Source of the DNA: Clostridium saccharobutylicum DSM 13864 | GTDB taxonomy: Bacteria > Bacillota > Clostridia > Clostridiales > Clostridiaceae | DNA: 64,000 nt | Direction: 5' to 3' | Assembly (NCBI RefSeq): GCF_000473995.1 | Contig: NC_022571.1 | Coordinates: forward strand, 725,501 to 789,500 | Shown: positions 27,650 through 36,617 of the stretch, in pieces | Layout of the letters: each line of letters begins with the position of its first letter | Position numbering within the stretch: position 1 is the stretch's first letter | Position numbers and translations under genes: made by a program | Notes under the pieces: model-generated | What the model was told of the DNA's origin: nothing | Databases searched by the model: none | Seen by the model: only the letters and a program-made list of their open reading frames with translations

Positions 27650-28206
27650 ATACCCTTAGGATTATTATTAAGCAATCCTCTTTCTGCTAAAATATCATAG
27701 ATAGTTGCAGAGGTTGTATCTTCTAATGTATAACCAAGGATATTAACTATCTTTTCTAATTTTTCTTCAGAAGAAGTTTCTATCTCTAAATAGGGAAATG
27801 GACAAAAGCTTTTATCATTTATATCTATTTCAATCAAGGAATCGAAAATTTTATAACTTTCTCTATATTTTTTGTTTGATTCTTTTAAAATTAAACCAAG
27901 AGATTTAAATATACCTTCACCCATTATCTTATCATCTATTATAGTTTCATTTTCTTCCATAACTTTAAATCTTTCTTGAGATAGCATTTTTTTTGTTGTC
28001 ATGAAATATACAATTTTATTATTAAGTCTATCATTTACAGTTCTTATGCGAGCATAACCTTTTTCTTTTAGAAATCTCCCATCTTCAAAATCATAGATAT
28101 CATTAATTTGATCTTCCATCTTAACTTTTTGTGCACCAGTTGAAATTAAGATTTGTCTTATGTGATCAACATCTATATCAACTATTCGAGTTTCTAATTC
28201 TTGCAT
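27646..28206 (-). CDS. CYTH domain protein (class IV adenylate cyclase/triphosphatase-like)
   Basis: A 186-aa CYTH-fold protein of the CyaB/ThTPase superfamily, acting on triphosphate substrates. The N-terminal metal/phosphate motif, normally E-x-E-x-K, reads E3-L-E5-T-R7, and further charged strands follow (GYARIRTVNDR, KIVYFMTTKK, YRESYKIFDSLIEIDI, YLEIETSSEEKLEKI). AGGAGGATATTTT precedes the ATG. The stop codon (TAG) falls inside the right end of a family A remnant. The substrate cannot be told from sequence. The Lys-to-Arg change in the motif is worth noting. Confidence 0.85.
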   Translation of the reverse strand: MQELETRIVDIDVDHIRQILISTGAQKVKMEDQINDIYDFEDGRFLKEKGYARIRTVNDRLNNKIVYFMTTKKMLSQERFKVMEENETIIDDKIMGEGIFKSLGLILKESNKKYRESYKIFDSLIEIDINDKSFCPFPYLEIETSSEEKLEKIVNILGYTLEDTTSATIYDILAERGLLNNNPKGI

Positions 28207-28340
28207 AAAATATCCTCCTGTAGATTAAAAAATTAGTATTTAGATAGTTTAATCTTATATTATAATTACTATAATTTCTAGTATAGTTCATATATTCAAG
28301 TCTTTTTTTTACTAGAATTAAATATTATAATAACTAAGTT

Positions 28341-28394
28341 AAGACATATTAAAAAATAGGAGTTCATATTTGAGTCTATTTTTGGTATGTCTAA
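28341..28394. repeat. Family A degenerate remnant
   Basis: AAGACATATTAAAAAATAG and CTATTTTTGGTATGTCTAA form a hairpin with family A-like ends (GGCACA changed to GACATA) just upstream of the NdpA-like gene. Confidence 0.5.
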
Positions 28395-28421
28395 TAAATT
28401 TAATTGGATGGTGAATCTCAA

Positions 28422-29456
28422 ATGGAATACATAAATGACATTAATATAAATGAAGCAGTTATACATATATTAGATAGCAATGGGGAAGAACCTATTCTAA
28501 ATGAATATAGTTTAGACTTAGATGAAGATATATATGCTTTTTTATATAAGCATATAGAAAAGTGTTTCAAAGATGACGAATTAAAGTATGGAAGATTTAA
28601 TCCCGAGAGGAATATAGTTAAAGAAGTAGTTCAAGATTATTTGATTGGAATAACTACAGATTTAGTTGTTTTATCAAAAGAGCTTGCAAGACAATTATTT
28701 ATAATAATGAAAGGAAACATAAATATTCCAGCTGGAGATTTAATAATAGTATCAATAGTTACAGATCAAGGGCCAATGATAGGAATACTTAAAATGGATT
28801 ATGTTAAGAATTTTACTCATGAAGTTCAATTTGTAAATGAAAAGATTGGAATTGGGATAGTTCCACAAGTAGCTGGACTGCCAGGAAGTGGACAAAAGAT
28901 ACAAAAGGCTGCTTTTATTAAACCTATAAAAGATGAGGATAATTATAATTTAATGATTTTAGATAAGCAAAAGAGCAGTAATGAAGATGAATATGGAGCA
29001 AATTATTTTATTAATACATTTTTAGGTGCAACTATTGTTACAAATGAGAGAGATATGACAAGAACATTTGTCAAAGCGGCTGAAAATTGGACTAGAAAAA
29101 ATGTTACAGAAGATGCAGGAAAAGCAGAAGAGATTAGAACAGCTATAAAAACTAAATTAAAAGAAGAAGATACTATAAATATAGATGAATTTTCAGCAGA
29201 ATTGTTTAAAGAACAACCACAGGTAAAAGAAGATTTCTCTAACTATATAAAGCAACAAGGATTAGAAGAAGTTGCAGTAGATAAAACTTGGGTTGATAAA
29301 AAATTAAAAAGAGTGAGACTTAATATAGATAAGCAAATAGATTTATATATAAATGAAGAGACTTATCATGATTCAAGTAAATTTGAAATACAAAGAAATG
29401 GTGATGGAACTATTAATTTAGTAGTGAAGAATGTAATAAATTACATAGAAAAGTAA
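28422..29456 (+). CDS. Nucleoid-associated protein, NdpA/YejK-like
   Basis: A 344-aa protein of the 37-kDa nucleoid-associated family (NdpA). It starts MEYINDININEAVIHILD and has the family middle LAGLPGSGQK-like segment (PQVAGLPGSGQKIQKAAFI) and the conserved YFINTFLGA region. The C-terminal part is rich in charged helices and ends NLVVKNVINYIEK. In E. coli the homologue binds DNA, but its function is poorly known. An in-frame TTG at 28404 is possible. The ATG at 28422 with GGATGGTG upstream is preferred. Confidence 0.82.
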   Translation: MEYINDININEAVIHILDSNGEEPILNEYSLDLDEDIYAFLYKHIEKCFKDDELKYGRFNPERNIVKEVVQDYLIGITTDLVVLSKELARQLFIIMKGNINIPAGDLIIVSIVTDQGPMIGILKMDYVKNFTHEVQFVNEKIGIGIVPQVAGLPGSGQKIQKAAFIKPIKDEDNYNLMILDKQKSSNEDEYGANYFINTFLGATIVTNERDMTRTFVKAAENWTRKNVTEDAGKAEEIRTAIKTKLKEEDTINIDEFSAELFKEQPQVKEDFSNYIKQQGLEEVAVDKTWVDKKLKRVRLNIDKQIDLYINEETYHDSSKFEIQRNGDGTINLVVKNVINYIEK

Positions 29457-29660
29457 ACACTAACAAAATTAATAGACAAAAAAATTTATTTTCATGAAAA
29501 GTTTGATGGTTTTCTAATGTTTATAACATTAAGAAAAAATAAAAAAGTGCAAAAATAATTAATAATGTAATAAATATATCGTGAAAATATGCCATATTGA
29601 TATTATTTATGGTATAATATTATAGATTAGAAAATAAAAATCAAACAGGGGGGCTTTTAT

Positions 29661-30743
29661 ATGTCAAGAGTATATAATTTTTCAGCAGGACCAGCTGTAT
29701 TACCAGAAGAGGTGCTCAAAGAAGCAGCAGAGGAAATGTTAGATTACAGGGGGACTGGAATGTCAGTCATGGAAATGAGTCATCGTTCTAAAGCGTTTGA
29801 AGGCATAATTGGGGATGCTGAAAAAACACTAAGAGAATTAATGAATATTCCAGATAACTATAAGGTATTATTCCTTCAAGGTGGGGCATCACAACAATTT
29901 GCAATGATTCCAATGAATTTAATGAAAAATAAGGTTGCAGATTATATTAAAACAGGACAATGGTCTAAAAAAGCAATAGCAGAAGCAAAAATATATGGAA
30001 AAGTTAACGTTATAGCATCTTCAGAAGATAAGAACTTCACATATATACCAGATTTAAAGAATCTAAAGATTTCTGATGATGCAGATTATGTTTATATATG
30101 CCACAATGAAACAGTGCATGGACTTAAATATAATGATCTGCCTGAAACAGGAGATAAAGTATTAGTAGCTGATGTTTCATCAGATTTCTTATCTGAACCT
30201 ATAGATGTATCAAAGTTTGGAATAATTTATGCAGGTGTTCAAAAAAATGCAGGACCAGCAGGCGTTGTTGTTGTAATCATTCGTGAGGATTTAATCACAG
30301 ATGATGTATTACCAGGAACTCCAACTATGTTAAAATACAAAACTCATGCTGATAATAATTCATTATATAATACTCCACCAGCATATGGAATATATATATG
30401 TGGAAAAGTATTTAACTGGATTAAGAATAAAGGCGGATTAGAAGCTATGAAGAAGATTAATGAAGAAAAAGCTTCTATATTATATGATTATCTTGATTCA
30501 AATAGTTTATTTAAAGGAACAGTTGTAAAGAAAGATCGTTCTTTAATGAATGTACCTTTTGTAACTGGATCTGATGAATTAGATGCTAAATTCGTAAAGG
30601 AAGCTAAAGAAGCAGGATTTGAAAATATAAAAGGCCATAGAACTGTTGGCGGTATGAGAGCAAGTATATACAATGCTATGCCAATAGAAGGTGTTAAAGC
30701 TTTAGTAGAATTTATGAAGAAATTCGAACAACAAAATAAATAG
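29661..30743 (+). CDS. serC: Phosphoserine aminotransferase
   Basis: A PLP enzyme converting 3-phosphohydroxypyruvate and glutamate to phosphoserine. Class V aminotransferase signatures are present: N-terminal YNFSAGPAVLPEEVL, GGASQQFAMIP, HNETVHG, DVSSDFLSEPID, and the PLP lysine in AGVQKNAGPAG. 360 aa is standard. GGGGGG lies 8 bases before the ATG. No serA or serB is adjacent. It is followed by a strong terminator. Confidence 0.96.
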   Translation: MSRVYNFSAGPAVLPEEVLKEAAEEMLDYRGTGMSVMEMSHRSKAFEGIIGDAEKTLRELMNIPDNYKVLFLQGGASQQFAMIPMNLMKNKVADYIKTGQWSKKAIAEAKIYGKVNVIASSEDKNFTYIPDLKNLKISDDADYVYICHNETVHGLKYNDLPETGDKVLVADVSSDFLSEPIDVSKFGIIYAGVQKNAGPAGVVVVIIREDLITDDVLPGTPTMLKYKTHADNNSLYNTPPAYGIYICGKVFNWIKNKGGLEAMKKINEEKASILYDYLDSNSLFKGTVVKKDRSLMNVPFVTGSDELDAKFVKEAKEAGFENIKGHRTVGGMRASIYNAMPIEGVKALVEFMKKFEQQNK

Positions 30744-30771
30744 TATAAATTATTTAATAAAATATGTATTT

Positions 30772-30803
30772 AAGGAGAATCAAAAAATGATTCTCCTTTT
30801 TTG
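30772..30803 (+). terminator. Terminator after serC
   Basis: AAGGAGAATCA pairs with TGATTCTCCTT, followed by a T run. Confidence 0.92.
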
Positions 30804-31051
30804 ATAGGAAATATTTAAAATTGAATACTCAACAAGAGAATTTTTATTATAAAAAATAATTTGAGCTTATGTTACATCAGATATATCAGAGTATATAAAT
30901 TTAAATATATAGAATATACTTTATGTAAAATTGAAAGATAGAAAAAGAATAATTTATATATTTTTGATCTGTATTTTATTAAAATAAATTCCCCAAATTA
31001 CATATTAAAGAAGATTAAAATTCACAATGAATTTGTGATTATATTTAATGA

Positions 31052-31112
31052 TGACAAGTATTGATGGAAAAATGACAAGTATACTTGACAGGTAAACTAG
31101 TGATAAGATACA
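31052..31112 (+). promoter_or_regulatory. Promoter with overlapping operator for the small membrane/HTH operon
   Basis: A 12-bp palindrome CAAGTATACTTG (31076-31087) overlaps the -35 box TTGACA (31085-31090). The -10 candidate GATACA is at 31107-31112 (16-base spacing). A second TGACAAGTAT half site lies at 31052. This layout suggests autorepression by the HTH protein at 31479. Confidence 0.6.
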
Positions 31113-31146
31113 CTAATTATAATGATAATAGAAAGGGAGATATACA

Positions 31147-31467
31147 ATGGATAAAAAGGAAATACTATCAAGAAATAAAAGATATAATAAAAATGAAGAA
31201 GATGAAAGAGAGGAATACATTAGTGCTAAAGCTGGAATAAATGCGAAAATCGTTTTTAGTTTAGTTATTGTATTTTTGGCATTTTTTAAGCATTATAATG
31301 GTATTTCTACAGGTGATGTTTGGGGAATATTTACGGCATATGCAGCAACAGAGTCATTTTACAAGTATCATTATTTAAATCATACAAAATTTTTAATATC
31401 GGGTATTCTTTTTAGTGTTAGCTCTGCAATTTTATTACTTCAATTTATTATTTCGACCTATAGATAG
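31147..31467 (+). CDS. Small membrane protein of unknown function (DUF6442-like)
   Basis: A 106-aa protein: a charged N-terminal region (KKEILSRNKRYNKNEEDERE), then three hydrophobic segments (about residues 32-48, 60-75, 84-102). Such proteins are commonly encoded next to a small XRE regulator in clostridia, and here the regulator follows after 11 bases. The AAAGGGAG site precedes the ATG. The family name is from memory and moderately sure. The role is unknown. Confidence 0.75.
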   Translation: MDKKEILSRNKRYNKNEEDEREEYISAKAGINAKIVFSLVIVFLAFFKHYNGISTGDVWGIFTAYAATESFYKYHYLNHTKFLISGILFSVSSAILLLQFIISTYR

Positions 31468-31478
31468 AGAGGAAAGTT

Positions 31479-31688
31479 ATGGAAGAAAAACTAGTTTTAC
31501 AGAATAGATTAAAAGTTGCTAGAGCTGAAAAAAAATTATCACAAGGAGATTTGGCTGAAATGGTAAGTGTATCAAGACAAACAATAAGTTCAATTGAAAC
31601 AGGACAATTTTGTCCAAGTGCTAAATTAGCATTATTGATTTGCATAGCATTAGATAAAAAATTTGAGGATATTTTTTATTTTGAGTAA
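31479..31688 (+). CDS. Small XRE-type HTH regulator
   Basis: A 69-aa Cro/CI-like DNA-binding protein consisting of a single HTH_3 domain (RLKVARAEKKLSQGDLAEMV, then SVSRQTISSIETGQFCPSAK). GAGAGGAAAG precedes the ATG. It is co-transcribed with the membrane protein upstream. The operator palindrome over their promoter suggests autorepression. A regulatory rather than antitoxin role is likely, since the partner does not resemble a toxin. Confidence 0.9.
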   Translation: MEEKLVLQNRLKVARAEKKLSQGDLAEMVSVSRQTISSIETGQFCPSAKLALLICIALDKKFEDIFYFE

Positions 31689-31770
31689 TTTATACATGGT
31701 AATGATTATTTAAAGAATATAATAAAACAAAGATTAATTAAATGAATTTACTTAATTTGGAGGTAGGATT

Positions 31771-32319
31771 TTGGATAGAAATAAGAGTACAAAAAGAGAG
31801 AAGCTAGTTATAAATAAATTTTTAAAAGAATGGGTATTGCCGATAGTTAGTGCCATAATATTAGCATTGTTAATTAATAAATTTTTATTTTTTAATGTAT
31901 ATGTACCAACAGGTTCGATGATTCCAACAATAAATATAAATGATAAAGGATTAGTAAGCATAGTACATGATGCTCAAAATTTAAAGAGGGGGGACATAAT
32001 TGTATTTTACTCAAATGAATTTAATGAAAACTTAGTAAAGAGATTAATAGGGCTGCCAGGAGATAAAATAGAGATAAAAAATGGAGCAGTATTTGTAAAT
32101 GGAGAAGAATTAAAAGAAGATTATGTGAAAAATAAAGATAAATATAATGGAACATTTGAAGTACCAAAAGGAAAGTATTTCTTCCTAGGAGACAATAGAC
32201 CGGATTCAGCAGATTCGAGATACTGGAAGGATCCGTATGTAGATGCTTCTGATATAAAAGGAAAGTTCCAGTTTGTATTCTATCCATTTAAAGATTTTGG
32301 GCTATTAAGCAATAAATAA
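31771..32319 (+). CDS. lepB: Signal peptidase I
   Basis: A membrane serine/lysine protease cleaving secretory signal peptides. One N-terminal transmembrane helix (about residues 22-41), the catalytic serine S49 in VPTGSM, the catalytic lysine K90 in NLVKRLIGLPGD, and the box E motif GDNRPDSADSRYW. 182 aa matches Gram-positive SipS-type enzymes. The start is TTG, supported by TTGGAGG 8 bases upstream. A terminator-like hairpin follows. Confidence 0.94.
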   Translation: MDRNKSTKREKLVINKFLKEWVLPIVSAIILALLINKFLFFNVYVPTGSMIPTININDKGLVSIVHDAQNLKRGDIIVFYSNEFNENLVKRLIGLPGDKIEIKNGAVFVNGEELKEDYVKNKDKYNGTFEVPKGKYFFLGDNRPDSADSRYWKDPYVDASDIKGKFQFVFYPFKDFGLLSNK

Positions 32320-32323
32320 ATAT

Positions 32324-32377
32324 ATAAATAACAATAAATTAAATTTATAGTAAAATTAATTTATTGTTATTTATTTC
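32324..32377 (+). terminator. Terminator after lepB
   Basis: ATAAATAACAATAAATTAA pairs with TTAATTTATTGTTATTTAT around a 13-base loop, ending in a T-rich stretch. Confidence 0.75.
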
Positions 32378-32755
32378 AACATACTTGTATTATTAGGGAA
32401 ATATATATTAGTATGTATATGGTTAAATATGATTCAGTCATACATTGCTTAGTTTAAATGTAGATTTAATTTTTAGTAATGTTATATGTTAACTTAAAGA
32501 GAGCATTATATTTTGGGAAACAAGGTATGCATTTAATTTTTAATATTATATAAATAAGCAAGCTAGCATTTAAGTTTATACTTTGAATGTATAACTAAAG
32601 CTAGAAATTAGGAATATGTTTTTGTGAAGCATTTCGTTAGGAAGTTTTATGGAACAACTAGATACTTAGCATATTGATTTATAATGAATTGTTAGTTGTG
32701 AAATTTTGTTTAATTAAATTAGCATATAGATACACAAACTACGAACTAGATTTGA
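32378..32755. other. Gene-free stretch leading into a family B element
   Basis: No open frame. Bases 32686-32760 resemble 24945-25025 (GAATTGTTAGTTGTGAAATTTT and GAACTAGATTTGAACTTTG), so the family B unit has extended, weaker left flanks. Confidence 0.5.
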
Positions 32756-32992
32756 ACTTTGAAATATATTTTATCATAGAAAGAAAGGAAACTATTTTAC
32801 GTAGTGTTGCGTTGATAATTTGGTTGTAGGTATTTCTTCAGCAGGAGTTGTTCCATTTTTGCTTGTCACAAGCTTGCCTTGGGAGCATGCGGGAATGGGT
32901 ACAACTTCTGCTGCTAGAAATCCACAGCCAAATTATCTAGCAACCGAGTAAAATAGTTTCCTTTCTTTCGGTTGATTACCACATAAGCCTAG
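32756..32992 (+). repeat. Family B long-hairpin element, copy 4 (best preserved)
   Basis: Left end AACTTTGAAATATATTTTAT. Outer arms GAAAGAAAGGAAACTATTTT and AAAATAGTTTCCTTTCTTTC. Unpaired GTAGTGTTGCGTTGATAA and TCTAGCAACCGAG. Long inner stem TTTGGTTGTAGGTATTTCTTC with its partner near 32920. Right end TTTCGGTTGATTACCACATAAG. Confidence 0.9.
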
Positions 32993-33021
32993 ATCCTAAG
33001 TTGTTTATATATAATAATTAA

Positions 33022-33942
33022 TTATTTCATTAATTTAACAAGTACAGCTTTTTGTGCATGTAATCTATTTTCAGATTCATCAAAGATAGAATCTGCATGT
33101 TCTTCTAAAACTTCAGCTGTTATTTCTTCACCTCTATGAGCAGGTAAACAATGAAGTACCATTGCATTTTTATTAGCAACAGCCATTAATTCTTTATTTA
33201 TTTGAAAACCTTCGAAAGCCTTGGCTCTTAGATTATGTTCTTCTTCTTGTCCCATGCTAGCCCAAACATCTGTAATTAATACATCAGCATCTTTTGCAGC
33301 TTCAAATGGAGAAGTAGTTACAGTAAAATTAACACCTTCTTCTTCAGCGATTTCCCTTGCTCTATTTAAGTATTTGTCAGATGAAGTGTAATCTTTTGGT
33401 GATGCAACTGAAAAATTCATTCCAACTTTTAAACAACCAATCATCAAAGAGTTAGCCATGTTATTGCCATCGCCTATAAAAGCAATTTTTAATCCTTCAA
33501 GAATGTTTTTATTTTCTCTTATTGTCATCAAATCAGCTAATACTTGGCATGGATGTTCATCATCTGTTAATCCATTAATAATTGGAATTGATGAATACTT
33601 AGCTAATTTTTCGATTTCTTCTTGAGAAAATGTTCTGATCATTATACCTTGTATAAATCTTGAAAGAACTCTTGCAGTATCTTCAATTGGTTCGCCACGA
33701 CCTATTTGTAAATCACGATTACTTAAAAATAAAGCATTTCCACCTAATTGATACATACCAGTTTCAAAAGAAACTCTAGTTCTAGTAGATGATTTTTCAA
33801 AAATCATTCCTAGACTTTTACCTTTTAAATGAGGATGTTCAATACCATGTTTTTGTTCATATTTTAATTGATCAGCTAAATTTAATATATCTAAAATATC
33901 TTCTTTAGAAAGATCATCCATCTTTAATAAATCTTTTTCCAC
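33022..33942 (-). CDS. argF: Ornithine carbamoyltransferase
   Basis: Ornithine plus carbamoyl phosphate to citrulline. SSTRTRVSFETGM carries the carbamoyl phosphate motif SxRTR, with HPCQVLADL, and HCLPAHRGEE as the ornithine-site Cys loop. 306 aa is standard. A site GGAGG precedes the ATG. It is last of seven arg genes on this strand and separated from argD by a family A element. Arginine-responsive repression is expected from the family, but no ARG box was identified with confidence. Confidence 0.95.
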   Translation of the reverse strand: MEKDLLKMDDLSKEDILDILNLADQLKYEQKHGIEHPHLKGKSLGMIFEKSSTRTRVSFETGMYQLGGNALFLSNRDLQIGRGEPIEDTARVLSRFIQGIMIRTFSQEEIEKLAKYSSIPIINGLTDDEHPCQVLADLMTIRENKNILEGLKIAFIGDGNNMANSLMIGCLKVGMNFSVASPKDYTSSDKYLNRAREIAEEEGVNFTVTTSPFEAAKDADVLITDVWASMGQEEEHNLRAKAFEGFQINKELMAVANKNAMVLHCLPAHRGEEITAEVLEEHADSIFDESENRLHAQKAVLVKLMK

Positions 33943-33982
33943 AAAAATACCTCCACTAATGATTATTTGTTTTTATCTCTTT

Positions 33983-34145
33983 AAGGCACAATCAAAAAAA
34001 TAACAATTCCATCTGCCAAGCCTATTTTGCATCATGCTGCGTTAGCGGATTCCTCTAATAGCCCGCTATGAGACAAATCCACTTCCTTGCCTGGTGCAAA
34101 ATAATCATGGCATTTTGGACTTGTTATTTTCTTTCATGTGCCTAA
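33983..34145. repeat. Family A element between argD and argF
   Basis: AAGGCACAATCAAAAAAATAAC at the left and GGACTTGTTATTTTCTTTCATGTGCCTAA at the right (34117-34145). The core TAGCGGATTCCTCTAATAGC matches copies at 1189 and 36294. Its right end provides the TAG stop of argD. Confidence 0.88.
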
Positions 34146-35326
34146 TCTTGTATATTAGATAAAACTTCAAGAATAATATCTATACCAGTTTTTAATTCTT
34201 CTTTTGATATAACAAGTGGTGGAAGTAATCTTACTACATCTTTACCAGCTGTTAAAACTAGCAAACCTTTTTTTATTGCTTCTTTTTGAACTAATGAAGG
34301 AGCACATTTTACTTTTATTCCCATCATTAATCCTAAACCACGTACATCTACAATTTGAGGATTTTTAGATTCTTCTAAAAGTTCTTTTACATATGCACCC
34401 TTTTCAGCTATGTCTTCAAAGGATTTTTTATTGCATAGTTCATCAAGAACAACTAAAGCACCTGCACATACTACAGGGTTACCACCAAATGTTGAACCAT
34501 GATCTCCAGGCTTAAACACATCTTGAACTTTAGAAGAGCAAAGTACACCCCCTATAGGAAGACCAGCACCAAGACCTTTAGCTACAGAAACTATATCAGC
34601 TTCAACATCAAAATTGTTATATCCGAACATTTTACCAGTTCTTGCTATTCCGCATTGAACTTCATCAAAGATTACTAGCACATCTTTTTCGTTGCATATC
34701 TTGACAACTTGTTGAACAAAATCCTTATCTAAAGGAACTACGCCGCCTTCTCCTTGAATTGCTTCAAGCATTATAGCACAAACATCATTTGTTAATTTAT
34801 CTTTAAAATCTTCTATATCATTCGCTTTTACATAATTAAAACCTTCAGTAAAAGGGTAGAAATACTGATGGAACTTTTCTTGTCCAGTTGCTTTTAAAGT
34901 AGTTATAGTTCTACCATGGAATGATTGTATTAATGTAAGAACTGTACTTCTTCCATTACCATATTTATCGTAGCTATATTTTCTAGCTAACTTAATTGCA
35001 CCTTCATTTGCTTCAGCACCTGAATTAGCTAAAAATACTTTTTTCATATTTGATTTTTCAGTTAATTCTTTAGCAAGTTTTACACTTGGTTCTGTGAAGA
35101 ATATATTTGAAGCATGTGCAAGAGTTTTTAATTGATTAGTAGTAGCTTCAATCCATTTTTGGTTTCCATAGCCTAAACTACTAACACCAATACCACTTGT
35201 AAAGTCTAAGTATTTATTTTCATCCTTATCGTAAAGATAAACTCCTTCACCGTGAGTTATTACAGGATCTAAACGTCCATAGCTATTTACAATATGTTCT
35301 TTTGCTTCATTAAAATCATATGACAT
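34142..35326 (-). CDS. argD: Acetylornithine aminotransferase
   Basis: A PLP class III aminotransferase making N-acetylornithine from N-acetylglutamate semialdehyde. NSGAEANEGAIKLARKY, FHGRTITTLKATGQ, DEVQCGIARTGKMF and the PLP lysine in SVAKGLGAGLPIGG are present. 394 aa is typical. A GGGGGC site precedes the ATG. The stop codon lies within the end of a family A repeat. The gap to argB upstream (67 bases) contains a small hairpin (TATCAGTGAAAAGTTA/TAACTTTTTACTGATTA). Confidence 0.95.
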   Translation of the reverse strand: MSYDFNEAKEHIVNSYGRLDPVITHGEGVYLYDKDENKYLDFTSGIGVSSLGYGNQKWIEATTNQLKTLAHASNIFFTEPSVKLAKELTEKSNMKKVFLANSGAEANEGAIKLARKYSYDKYGNGRSTVLTLIQSFHGRTITTLKATGQEKFHQYFYPFTEGFNYVKANDIEDFKDKLTNDVCAIMLEAIQGEGGVVPLDKDFVQQVVKICNEKDVLVIFDEVQCGIARTGKMFGYNNFDVEADIVSVAKGLGAGLPIGGVLCSSKVQDVFKPGDHGSTFGGNPVVCAGALVVLDELCNKKSFEDIAEKGAYVKELLEESKNPQIVDVRGLGLMMGIKVKCAPSLVQKEAIKKGLLVLTAGKDVVRLLPPLVISKEELKTGIDIILEVLSNIQD

Positions 35327-35393
35327 AAAATTGCCCCCTTTTTAAATTAGTTATCAGTGAAAAGTTAACTATTAATTGCTAACTTTTTACTGA

Positions 35394-36248
35394 TTAATAG
35401 ATCATTGTTCCAATTCCTTCATTAGAGAATAACTCTAAAAGAATAGAATGAGGAATACGTCCATCAATAATATGTGCTTTTTCAACACCCATTCTAATTG
35501 CTTCAACGCAACAATCAATTTTAGGAATCATACCACCTTTTATTACGCCTTCAATGCATAATTTAGGAATTTGATGTAATCTCAAAATGCTAAGTAGAGA
35601 AGAAGTATCTTTTGGATCCATTAAAACTCCAGGAACATCAGTAAGTAACATTAATTTTTCGGCTTTCAATGCAGCAGCAATTTTTGCTGCACATATATCT
35701 GCATTTATGTTATATGGTTTATTATCATCTTCTCCTAAGGCAACACTACCAACAACAGGAATGTAACCAGAATTCATAGCCATCTTTAAAACTTCTATAT
35801 TAACTTTAGTTATTTCGCCTACGTAACCTAAATCTACATCGGTTTTTATTTTCTTAGCTTTAAGAAGAGAACCATCCATACCACATAGTCCAATAGCTTT
35901 TCCGCCAAATTTCTCGATTAAAGATACTAAGTTCTTATTCACTTTTCCACCAAGAACCATTTGAACTACATCGATTGTTGTTTCATCTGTATATCTTAAA
36001 CCATTGATAAACTTGCTTTGTTCACCTAATCTATTTAAAAAATCTGAAATGTCAGGACCACCACCATGAACTACAATTGGTTCAATCCCAACACATTTCA
36101 TTAAAATAATATCATTTATTACAGTTTCTCTAAGTTCATCACTTATCATTGCGTTTCCACCATATTTTACAACAATGGTTTTACCGTAATATTGTTGTAT
36201 ATAAGGTAAAGCATGAACTAATATTTCAGCTCTTTCATTATGATTCAA
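35394..36248 (-). CDS. argB: Acetylglutamate kinase
   Basis: Phosphorylates N-acetylglutamate. Amino acid kinase motifs KYGGNAM near the N-terminus, VVHGGGPDIS, the substrate-site stretch GLCGMDG, and TDVPGVL. An ATG at 36266 is in frame but has no ribosome binding site. The TTG at 36248 lies 8 bases after GGGGG and gives the usual N-terminus MNHNERAEILVHALPYIQ, so it is preferred (285 aa). A family A element separates it from argJ. Whether it is arginine-inhibited cannot be judged, but the N-terminal helix seen in arginine-sensitive hexamers is short here. Confidence 0.94.
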   Translation of the reverse strand: MNHNERAEILVHALPYIQQYYGKTIVVKYGGNAMISDELRETVINDIILMKCVGIEPIVVHGGGPDISDFLNRLGEQSKFINGLRYTDETTIDVVQMVLGGKVNKNLVSLIEKFGGKAIGLCGMDGSLLKAKKIKTDVDLGYVGEITKVNIEVLKMAMNSGYIPVVGSVALGEDDNKPYNINADICAAKIAAALKAEKLMLLTDVPGVLMDPKDTSSLLSILRLHQIPKLCIEGVIKGGMIPKIDCCVEAIRMGVEKAHIIDGRIPHSILLELFSNEGIGTMIY

Positions 36249-36293
36249 ATTAAAACCCCCATTCAAATTCAGTTTATAGTTAAGAAGTAAGAG

Positions 36294-36525
36294 TTAGGCA
36301 CAATCAAAAAAATAACAAGTCCATTTGCCAAGCCTATTTTGCATCAAAGGAAGCTCGATTCGCATACGGTCACTGAGTAAGCGAACATCATCAAATCATA
36401 GATTTGAGATGTCTGCTCACGTTAGCGTATTCCTCTAATAGCTCGCTATGAGACAAATCCACTTCCTTGCCTGATACAAAATAATCATGGCATTTTGGAC
36501 TTGTTATTTTCTTTAATGCGCATTA
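36294..36525. repeat. Family A element, long form, between argJ and argB
   Basis: TTAGGCACAATCAAAAAAAT at the left and GGACTTGTTATTTTCTTTAA at the right (end eroded to GCGCATTAA). The middle carries GGAAGCTCGATTCGCATACG and CACTGAGTAAGCGAAC, shared with the long forms at 5932 and 56971. Confidence 0.85.
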
Positions 36526-36617
36526 ACAGTGAAGGAACAAACTCATTATTAATTAAAAAAGTTTCGTGGAAATCTCATCCTCAACTGTTAACTGATCATT
36601 ATTAACTTTTAACTGAT

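Noticed and set aside
31147..31688. Toxin-antitoxin system
   Set aside because: The HTH partner is a three-helix membrane protein that does not resemble a known toxin. Gene order and operator fit a regulator pair better.
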